Assembly: GCF_900163965.1 (NCBI RefSeq)
Contig: NZ_FULE01000009.1
Location: forward strand, 1-64,000
DNA length: 64,000 bases
Direction of reading: 5' to 3'
Origin: Vibrio ruber DSM 16370
GTDB lineage: Bacteria > Pseudomonadota > Gammaproteobacteria > Enterobacterales > Vibrionaceae
Shown here: piece after piece, positions 57,763-64,000 of the stretch
Numbering within the stretch: position 1 is the stretch's first letter
Layout of the letters: every line of letters begins with the position of its first letter
Notes under the pieces: model-generated
The model's input: the letters and a program-made list of their open reading frames with translations, nothing else
Databases searched by the model: none
What the model was told of the DNA's origin: nothing
Made by a program: the position numbers and the translations under genes

Positions 57763-59331
57763 TTATGATTCCGGAACCGTCTTATCAATATCCCGCTCAT
57801 ACCACTGTGGTTTGGTCAGCACAACCAGCTCTCCGGACTGAACCTTTTCAGCCACCGCATCAATATAAGCTTTGAAAAATGACTCATAAACATTGATCCC
57901 CGGATTCGGTGTGTCAGGCGTCCAGCCTTCTTCAGGATCCGGCACAATCCGATGGAAATAAGTTTCCATCGTGGTGCCACGTAAAACCACCTGCTCTAAT
58001 AACGGTAAAAACTGGTTGAACGTCATGTAAGAGGCTCCCTGACCAATCGTGGTCATCTCTCTGCCCCCGAAGCCGAAGCGGGTATACATATCACCGCCAA
58101 CAGTAATCCGTCCTGATTTAAATCCGGCTTTATTCAGTGCTGCCGGCAGTTTATCTAAATAAAACTCCCCTGACTCATCATTAAACATGGCGGGTAAATT
58201 TTGCGGCGGAATCTTTCGTGACAAAGTCACCGAAGATACAGCCTCTCCACCACCGTTAATCACATAGGTGTTCTTGGGAATATTCGAACCGTAGACTCGC
58301 ATCCCGACATGGATCGGATAGCTGTCATCGAGGGTCACCACATTTGAACCATCCGAAGTCATGGCGGTTACCTGAACCGGTCGGACAGAAGTATCGAAAA
58401 ATTTTCCGCCGGGGTAGCACAGGTGATACATCGCATCGGAGTCCAGACCATGCTGCTTCAAGTCATCCCACGCAGAAGTTGCATTGGCTACCGCAGTAGC
58501 AACATCGGCAGTGTCAGTCATCGGTGTATCGTCCGGAGAACCATCCACACTAATCGCCCAACCGGCCTCCGACAACATCGCAACTTGCTCCCAGCTCAAC
58601 CGGTCAACCCAACCAACCTGCTGAGTCGGCAGATAAATCGTCCCGACCAAACCGTACTGCGTCATATAAGGGTAGGCAATACTTTCTATTGTATCTTCCC
58701 CGTCATCAAAACCGATCACAACCGTGGGTTGCCCCTTTGCATTTGCATACAGTGAATCAATGGTATTGTTAATCATATAAGGGGGATTGCGTGCCGGTGA
58801 ACTGACCCGAACTTTTGTAATATCAACCGATTGTGACAACAATGGATCTTCTGACTGGTGAAATACAATCCAATATGTTTTCAATGGTGCATTCGAAGTC
58901 AGATTGGCTACATTAAGATTATAATTCACGCCAGTGTACGAGCCACCAGCCGTTCCCAGCCTGACATTCAGATTACTCGTCACGCGAGGTAACGTTTTAT
59001 GTACAGCAAAAGCGATCACACCCATATCACTTGAATTGATCGACTCCGTTAATGTCTTCTGGGCAATGACATGAGACAGTTCTTCCCCCTTACCCAAAAC
59101 TGCCATTGCCCCCTGCCCTTCAGTGACTGGACAGACTTGCCGGAAAATGCCTCCGCTATTGACGGCCCACCCGTCCATAGTATCGAAACTTTCCAGTAAT
59201 TGAGGCGTGGGCAGACTCGTTGAGTCGGTTTCGCTGGCCTCAACCGTAACAGTACCCACGCATAAACACATCATTATCAACGCACCAAACAATCGATGAC
59301 GCGTCGATAAAAACCACCTAGCTAACTTCAT
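57763..59331 (-). CDS. Secreted polysaccharide deacetylase-like protein, atypical
   Basis: A 522-residue exported protein (signal peptide to about VTVEASE). A beta-rich N-terminal domain (about 40-185) resembles a carbohydrate-binding module. The NodB fold follows: motif 1 is GFDDGED (207-213) with both Asp, but motif 2, normally HxxxH, reads VDGSPDDT (262-269) with no His. Motif 3 resembles YPGG (306-309). Residues about 318-385 form a beta-rich insertion (GMRVYGSNIPKNTYV...SVTLS) that looks like repeats seen in phage tail and adhesin proteins. It may be a binding protein or an enzyme with altered metal site. Upstream 342 bases are non-coding. Confidence 0.8.
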   Translation of the reverse strand: MKLARWFLSTRHRLFGALIMMCLCVGTVTVEASETDSTSLPTPQLLESFDTMDGWAVNSGGIFRQVCPVTEGQGAMAVLGKGEELSHVIAQKTLTESINSSDMGVIAFAVHKTLPRVTSNLNVRLGTAGGSYTGVNYNLNVANLTSNAPLKTYWIVFHQSEDPLLSQSVDITKVRVSSPARNPPYMINNTIDSLYANAKGQPTVVIGFDDGEDTIESIAYPYMTQYGLVGTIYLPTQQVGWVDRLSWEQVAMLSEAGWAISVDGSPDDTPMTDTADVATAVANATSAWDDLKQHGLDSDAMYHLCYPGGKFFDTSVRPVQVTAMTSDGSNVVTLDDSYPIHVGMRVYGSNIPKNTYVINGGGEAVSSVTLSRKIPPQNLPAMFNDESGEFYLDKLPAALNKAGFKSGRITVGGDMYTRFGFGGREMTTIGQGASYMTFNQFLPLLEQVVLRGTTMETYFHRIVPDPEEGWTPDTPNPGINVYESFFKAYIDAVAEKVQSGELVVLTKPQWYERDIDKTVPES

Positions 59332-59673
59332 ATTTTCTCTCCCTCATCATTCAACAGACGATTTCATTTATCATGAACCGGGGAAATCCCCGAGTTACCT
59401 CAGGTGTTGTTTCAGCAAAAATAGCTGAATAAAAACACCAATACGAATCCATTTAATTCAAACAAGCAACTTCGTTCATTCATCAGGCGCAATCATGCAT
59501 GGCAAAATAATCTGAAATAACAGAGAAAAGTAAGATTGTTGTATGTATATGTATAGTCTTCTTATTTTGGGAAGCATGACAAAAGATAGGGGGATTTTAT
59601 TATGATACATATATATAAATATGGCACAGACTGAGCTTATACGTTAAAAAATAATCAATCTGTGGAGAAGGTA
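59332..59673. other. Non-coding region between wzb and the deacetylase gene
   Basis: 342 bases, AT-rich near 59560-59640. It contains two small stems, CGGGG-AAAT-CCCCG (about 59383-59397) and TTCAGC/GCTGAA (about 59409-59428), neither with a proper T-run. It must hold the deacetylase promoter; no VpsR site is recognised by eye. Confidence 0.5.
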
Positions 59674-60120
59674 TTACGGATTGATCTTCTCGGCCCACGC
59701 TTTCGCAGCCCGATCAAGAACAGCATAAACCTGTTGAAAAACTTCTGAGGATTTCTGATAAGGATCGTCGATCTGACTGATGCCAAGCCAATGTCCGAAA
59801 AGCATGGTTTTATGGCGTGCTTTAGGAAACATTCGGCTCAGCATCTCAATCTGATTTTGGTTCATCACTAAAATTAAATCACTGGAATCAACCATGGTGG
59901 GGGTAATCTGCTGTGCCCGGTGAGCACTCAGATCGATCCCCAGAGTACTGGCAATATCTTGTGCCACCGTAGCTGCCGCAGCACCGGCAAGTCCGCTTTT
60001 TTCGGTGATCAAACCGGCTGAACACACTGTATGAGATGGCATGAGACGCTGCAGCCGCCCGGCAGCATAAGGAGAGCGGCAAATATTCCCCGCACAAATC
60101 ACAAGAATGTTGTCAAACAT
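59674..60120 (-). CDS. wzb: Low-molecular-weight protein tyrosine phosphatase, Wzb-type
   Basis: A 148-residue phosphatase. The CX5R active-site loop is in VICAGNICRSPYAAGRL and the general acid in IDDPYQKS; MLFGHWLG is Wzb-like. Wzb dephosphorylates the tyrosine kinase Wzc that drives capsule or exopolysaccharide export. wza and wzc are not in the window and may lie past base 64000. Start at MFDNILVICAG (60120), matching E. coli Wzb; the frame is open 11 codons further. Follows the DUF2057 gene closely (20 bases). Confidence 0.9.
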   Translation of the reverse strand: MFDNILVICAGNICRSPYAAGRLQRLMPSHTVCSAGLITEKSGLAGAAAATVAQDIASTLGIDLSAHRAQQITPTMVDSSDLILVMNQNQIEMLSRMFPKARHKTMLFGHWLGISQIDDPYQKSSEVFQQVYAVLDRAAKAWAEKINP

Positions 60121-60139
60121 AAGATATCTCTTCGCCGCG

Positions 60140-60808
60140 TTATTGCTGCTCAATCATCCATTTGAGTAAGGCTTTCCTTTCTGCATCAGTCGCTTGTAAA
60201 TACCAAGCCTGAATCCGGGGCACAAAATTTTTGGAATTTCGAGCATCTGACGGCGGATGAGCAACCGCTTGACGGCTGTTGTTCAGCGGTTCTTGTTCTT
60301 GCGGTCTGATGTCGAATGCAGGACTCGCCTTCACTGACGGCATCTCATGCTGTCGGTTATAACGCTGAATGGCAGCTTCAATATTTTGATAAGGCAGAAA
60401 GCCGGGATTGCCGGGCAGTTCAACGGGCTCAAGGTCAGTCAACCGCGCCTGTTGATCAGCTAATTGCCAGGACACGGTTCCATTCTCAAATGCGGATTCC
60501 GCTGCCGAATAATCCCGAAAACGAGAATGACTAAGCGTCATTTGTGCCGATTCAGCAAACGGGATGGAAACAATCAAAGGCGTCGACTGATACTTCTTTT
60601 TACGAGTCCCGAAACGCAGCGATTCTTCATACCGGAACACCAACTGATGCTGCCCTTCAGACAGCTTCAGTGTGTTGGTATGATCAACTTTCTGCCCGTC
60701 GAGAGCCAATAATTCAACACTCCCCGGCAAGGTTAATTCTGCTGCGAAAGTCGTGCCGGCAAAGCTCGCGACAAGAACCCCTACAAAAATAGATTGAATA
60801 TGTTTCAA
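60140..60808 (-). CDS. DUF2057 (YccT/CsgI family) periplasmic protein
   Basis: A 222-residue exported protein with a clean signal peptide (MKHIQSIFVGVLVASFAGTTFA-AEL) and the DUF2057 domain in the first 130 residues (LPGSVELLALDGQKV, LSEGQHQLVFRYEE). The second part is a Gln/Pro-rich linker and a short C-terminal helix. E. coli YccT (CsgI) inhibits curli assembly; the role in Vibrio is not known. It probably shares a transcript with wzb. Confidence 0.8.
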   Translation of the reverse strand: MKHIQSIFVGVLVASFAGTTFAAELTLPGSVELLALDGQKVDHTNTLKLSEGQHQLVFRYEESLRFGTRKKKYQSTPLIVSIPFAESAQMTLSHSRFRDYSAAESAFENGTVSWQLADQQARLTDLEPVELPGNPGFLPYQNIEAAIQRYNRQHEMPSVKASPAFDIRPQEQEPLNNSRQAVAHPPSDARNSKNFVPRIQAWYLQATDAERKALLKWMIEQQ

Positions 60809-60943
60809 AAATGACTCCCTTAAGTATGATTATCATTGATCAATCTGCATCGGCTTGTCCCGAACGGTGCTCCGGCGTCTGCAAATCAATCAACACCGAC
60901 TGAGACAGGAGCAACGCAATCAACAAGCCGTAGCACCGCGATA

Positions 60944-61906
60944 TCAGAACGTTGTGTCCATACCAATGACATAACCGGTATCTTGGTTATCCTCATCCGT
61001 TAAACCGACTTCGGCATAAAGCGCAACATCATTTGACAATGAGTAAGTCACATTAACATAGAAATCATTGACATCCCCGTCCGGTACAGCATTGCTGATA
61101 CTATGCTTCGTCTCAACCACCGCCCATCCGGCAGCATATTCCAATCGGCCGCCATCACTATAGCTGACCGTCAGACCATAGGTTGATTTATCCCGATCCG
61201 AGGCATTTTCCTGCTCTGTCGCAGAGACACCATACGTTGTGGCAAACTGCCAGTCACCATACAAATACCGGATTTCCAGATCGTAGGTACTAATATCAAT
61301 ACTATTTTTCTGGGCATGGGCAAGAAAAACGGTAAAGTCAAAATCTTCTACTCTTGCACCTAAATTCCCATCAAGCTGATAGTCATCATCACTACCCGAA
61401 GTATTGGTATTATTCTTATTCTCTAAATAAGCCAGCCCGCCATAGAACATCTCACCGCCGTCATATTTATATTTAATGACCTGATCCCCTTCATTCTTGG
61501 CACTTTCCACGAAAGAGGTAAAACCGAATTCATAGTCGTCCCCGATACCGGAGTCATCCAGAATGGTCGGTTGTGCGCCAAAACTAATCGTATGGGACTG
61601 AAGATAGATGATCTTACCGTATACATCACCTCGTCGGATCGACCCGTTGTCTTCTTCATCATTGGCATCAATATCCATATGTGAGCCAACGACCAGATCC
61701 TCAGTCATCTCATAAGTCATATCAAAGCCAAACTTCGCTTCGTTGACATTCCATTCAGAATGCTGACTTTGATCCTGAGATTTATAATACTGCACATCAA
61801 CTTCCCCGGATAAATCAACGGTTACACCATCGAGTGAGTATATTTCTGCGGCATGAGCCACCGAAGCGCTGCTTGCCACTGCTAAAGCAATTAATGTCTT
61901 TTTCAT
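60944..61906 (-). CDS. Gram-negative porin-like outer membrane protein
   Basis: A 320-residue, acidic protein with signal peptide MKKTLIALAVASSASVAHA and alternating strands consistent with a 16-stranded trimeric porin. It ends YVIGMDTTF, the expected C-terminal Phe. A long loop is Asn/Ser/Asp-rich (NTNTSGSDDDYQ). Related to Vibrio OmpU-like and small marine porins, but I cannot place it more precisely. SD GGGGAATACA. In a polysaccharide region it could also serve as a channel for sugars. Its own promoter lies in the 266 bases upstream. Confidence 0.8.
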   Translation of the reverse strand: MKKTLIALAVASSASVAHAAEIYSLDGVTVDLSGEVDVQYYKSQDQSQHSEWNVNEAKFGFDMTYEMTEDLVVGSHMDIDANDEEDNGSIRRGDVYGKIIYLQSHTISFGAQPTILDDSGIGDDYEFGFTSFVESAKNEGDQVIKYKYDGGEMFYGGLAYLENKNNTNTSGSDDDYQLDGNLGARVEDFDFTVFLAHAQKNSIDISTYDLEIRYLYGDWQFATTYGVSATEQENASDRDKSTYGLTVSYSDGGRLEYAAGWAVVETKHSISNAVPDGDVNDFYVNVTYSLSNDVALYAEVGLTDEDNQDTGYVIGMDTTF

Positions 61907-62172
61907 TGTATTCCCCGATATTTTATCGTACTGACGTTCCGTTCATCTCTACAAACAATCTTCGTAAAAACGATTCACGATACCGATTGGCGTAATATTT
62001 ATCGTGTTCTGAACGACTTGCAGAATTAATCCATAGATTAAGAGCACAGACGTCAATTTCATGAAAGTTCTTGTTCAGCGCAAAATAAATAACAATATTT
62101 ATTGTGTCATTCTTATTAATAAAACAAGTTCTCGTCTGATAATATCTCCGTGACCAAATAAAACGATGGCTT
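61907..62172. other. Non-coding region upstream of the porin gene
   Basis: 266 AT-rich bases between the wzy-like stop and the porin start. There is an AT-only inverted repeat, AATAAATA/TATTTATT, near 62092-62112. A 89-codon frame across it has no family features and I do not accept it as a gene. Confidence 0.5.
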
Positions 62173-63645
62173 TCATACGGTAATTTTTTCAACGTAAACA
62201 GAATGTTTTTCCGGACGGATTTGAATTTGCCTCACACAGCCAGACAACACTAAAATCAGAATAAATGTCACAGCATTCGCGGGGGCCTGTAGATGGAAAT
62301 CGACACTAATTTGCGCCATCATCGCCAGAATCCCCATCAGGCATCCTAATGCGGTTCCTTTCAACGTTTTACTATGCCGGGTTCTGATCACATGAAAACA
62401 AAACCACAATGCGACCAGTATCGGTATACCTAAAAGGACAACCGCCGGGATTCCCGTCTCGGCAGCGAATTGAATATACTCGTTATGGGCATAGTTGTAA
62501 TAGCCGATATTGTAGTGCGTGTAGTGGGGGAAAGTAGAATAGAAGCTGCCTAATCCCGTACCGGTCAACGGATAGTCGCGGATGATATCCAGACTCCACT
62601 GCACCGCCTGATCACGCGTCTCAGTTGCAACAGAAGTGGATGCGATACGCTGCTGAACCTTATCAATACCAAACAATGTACCGACCAGCAATGTATCAAT
62701 CAGCATCATAGATACAATCAATGCCGTCAACGCCCTCGGTCTGCGCTTATAAAAACATAGCGCAACGACCCCACCACATGCGATCACTGAGAAGAAAACC
62801 GTATTGCCCATTCGGGAGCGCGTCATAATCAGAGCAATCACCATCACAATCAGACATAAACGGATCATCATTTTGGCGGACATCAGTGCATTGAACCACC
62901 GTCTGATACGTACATGCCAAGACCCGGATTCGGTCTGATGCAATTGCGAGACAATCAACCCGATTCCCAGACACAAACACATCACCAGATAATTGGCTAA
63001 ATGATTAAAATAAACAAAAGTGCCCGTAGCCCGGTTGCCTTGCGGCAAGCCGAAGAACCAGCTTCGGTGAGTGTCTGATAAAACGGTCAGAACGCCATAG
63101 AATGATTGAAAAGTTCCACTGATCACGAGCGCATACAGTACGGCTTTCACACGCGGAACAGAATCGATCAAAATAATGGCATTCAGCGCAAACAACGTAT
63201 AGGCGATTCCTTTCATCAGCCCGATCATGGTCGCATAACGGTCATAGGAAAGGCTACCGACATCCGCCCCGGCCTGCATATAAACCTGAGCAATATCCGG
63301 TGCAATCACACGCAGCATATCAACTGGTAATGGTATGGTCTGAACCGCAATCCAACATTGAAAGAGACTCAGTGGTACCAGCAACCAGACAAATTTACGG
63401 ATTTTCTGCCAGGGGAACTGATGCCATAAAGACCCAATCAACAACAGCGTCTGGCAGGCTATCCAGATTTCAAATATCGACCATGACCACATTCTGTGGC
63501 TGCCGAGCGGAATCGGCAGCCACAGCAGCATGAGCAACAGGGAATACCAGCACCAACCTTCGCTACGACGCATGTCCTTATGCCGGCCAAGATTCACGTT
63601 ATTATGTTGCGTTCTGACAGTAAGGAAGTCCTCGTTGTACATCAT
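62173..63645 (-). CDS. O-antigen ligase/polymerase (Wzy_C family) membrane protein
   Basis: A 490-residue polytopic protein with about 11-12 hydrophobic helices. The Wzy_C (O-antigen ligase) region is recognised by the large periplasmic loop leading to DYPLTGTGLGSFYSTFPHYTHYN...YAHNEYIQFAAETGIPAV, where the H-N-E-Y-IQ element is diagnostic. It polymerises or transfers lipid-linked repeat units of a surface polysaccharide. The ATG shares one base with the stop of the gene before it (TAATG), so the two are coupled. The first 25 residues are poorly hydrophobic and a later Met (MRRSEGW) is possible. Confidence 0.87.
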   Translation of the reverse strand: MMYNEDFLTVRTQHNNVNLGRHKDMRRSEGWCWYSLLLMLLWLPIPLGSHRMWSWSIFEIWIACQTLLLIGSLWHQFPWQKIRKFVWLLVPLSLFQCWIAVQTIPLPVDMLRVIAPDIAQVYMQAGADVGSLSYDRYATMIGLMKGIAYTLFALNAIILIDSVPRVKAVLYALVISGTFQSFYGVLTVLSDTHRSWFFGLPQGNRATGTFVYFNHLANYLVMCLCLGIGLIVSQLHQTESGSWHVRIRRWFNALMSAKMMIRLCLIVMVIALIMTRSRMGNTVFFSVIACGGVVALCFYKRRPRALTALIVSMMLIDTLLVGTLFGIDKVQQRIASTSVATETRDQAVQWSLDIIRDYPLTGTGLGSFYSTFPHYTHYNIGYYNYAHNEYIQFAAETGIPAVVLLGIPILVALWFCFHVIRTRHSKTLKGTALGCLMGILAMMAQISVDFHLQAPANAVTFILILVLSGCVRQIQIRPEKHSVYVEKITV

Positions 63646-64000
63646 TAACTCGGAGAAATACCACTTCCCCGAGGGTGACGTCTGATAATCGGTGTTTGCG
63701 TTGCCGGACCGGCTGCAGTTGCTTGCGCAACGGTTGTCGGGTCAATATTGGCAGTAATTGCCAACCCCGGTAACAATGTCGCATCCAAACCTAAATCGAG
63801 CGCCATTGATGCAATTGCCAGCGCAGACTCAGGTGCTGCGTTAAACGCGGCTAATACCAGTTCTTCAAGAGAAACATTTGGTGCTTTACGGTACACAGCC
63901 TGAAGCACTAGCGGGGCATCAAGTGGGCTTTCCTCACTCATGATACGAACGACGTCGAGTGGTGAGTTGGCAGTGAACAGTTGATCAACCTGTTGCCCGA
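63645..64000 (-). CDS. C-terminal part of an Ala-rich helical-repeat protein in the EPS cluster (gene runs off the window)
   Basis: The last 117 residues, with the frame open to the window edge, so the Met at 63941 is not the start. The sequence is Ala/Leu/Pro-rich with a loose repeat of the form xVxxAxxxAPExAxxIAxxAxxLG (LVLAAFNAAPESALAIASMALDLG and neighbours), suggestive of short helical repeats. It ends with a basic, Pro/Gly-rich tail (IIRRHPRGSGISPS). Similar proteins occur beside exopolysaccharide genes of marine bacteria, but I cannot assign a family or function. Coupled to the wzy-like gene by TAATG. Confidence 0.7.
   Translation of the reverse strand, partial: GQQVDQLFTANSPLDVVRIMSEESPLDAPLVLQAVYRKAPNVSLEELVLAAFNAAPESALAIASMALDLGLDATLLPGLAITANIDPTTVAQATAAGPATQTPIIRRHPRGSGISPS

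Noticed and set aside
59332-59673. Possible sigma-54 promoter before the deacetylase gene
   Set aside because: TGGCA occurs, but no TTGCW at correct spacing on the same strand.
61923-62192. 89-codon frame on the minus strand between the porin and wzy-like genes
   Set aside because: Overlaps the wzy-like gene end, no usable SD, no family resemblance, odd composition (many Tyr, Asn, Arg); AT-rich non-coding DNA explains it.

Overview
The window reads as a chromosomal segment of a marine gammaproteobacterium of the family Vibrionaceae. Evidence: the proteins closely resemble Vibrio homologues (NspS, MbaA, PlzA, HlyU, VpsR, BtsSR), and from memory the gene order follows Vibrio cholerae chromosome I through the region from clpB-rluD-bamD to lysS-prfB-srmB-prfC. 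I see no tRNA, rRNA, insertion sequence, phage or CRISPR array. Most of the window is core genome; the accessory part is the last 8 kb.

Layout. 1-4082: clpB (partial, sigma-32 promoter), pgeF, rluD on the minus strand, then bamD and raiA (CRP site) on plus. 4121-9521: Phe attenuator and pheA, the norspermidine signalling pair nspS-mbaA, and yjjX. 9550-13821: a strong Fur box driving a small fagA-like gene and fumC, then trpR and slt on minus. 14016-18653: ettA, the PilZ gene plzA, and the aroF-tyrA operon behind TyrR boxes. 18760-26738: the pyruvate two-component system btsS-btsR, the peptidoglycan recycling genes nagZ, anmK and murQ, a DUF2799 lipoprotein, and cstA preceded by three direct repeats that look like BtsR sites. 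26823-35573: ispH, fkpB, lspA, ileS, ribF, murJ (minus), rpsT (UUG start), hlyU. 35770-44817: nhaR, a plus-strand thyA that looks like a replacement, the rppH-ptsP-TSUP-lgt operon, a 626-bp divergent control region with DnaA-box-like sites, mutH and tas. 44912-47066: two small DUF1127-type genes and vpsR. 47423-55744: lysS and prfB (programmed frameshift intact), brnQ, trmN6, srmB, prfC. 56010-64000: a minus-strand cell-envelope/exopolysaccharide region with an 8-stranded outer-membrane barrel, an RstA-like response regulator, an unusual polysaccharide deacetylase, wzb, a DUF2057 gene, a porin, a Wzy/ligase-type membrane protein and the C-terminal end of a helical-repeat protein.

How it fits together. 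Several genes belong to cyclic-di-GMP and biofilm control: NspS-MbaA makes or degrades c-di-GMP in response to polyamines, PlzA is a c-di-GMP-type PilZ protein, VpsR is a c-di-GMP-responsive activator of polysaccharide genes, and a polysaccharide locus lies 9 kb from vpsR. Other groupings are aromatic amino-acid synthesis (pheA, aroF, tyrA, trpR, each with visible regulatory sequence) and cell-wall recycling (nagZ, anmK, murQ, slt). The least ordinary items are the Fur-controlled fagA-fumC pair, the BtsR-like repeats before cstA, the inverted thyA, the deacetylase with a lost NodB histidine motif and an inserted beta-rich segment, an unannotated 39-residue DUF1127-like gene, and the DnaA-box-rich region before mutH. 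Start codons were moved from the longest possible ORF where the ribosome-binding site or family alignment favoured another, and each change is noted.
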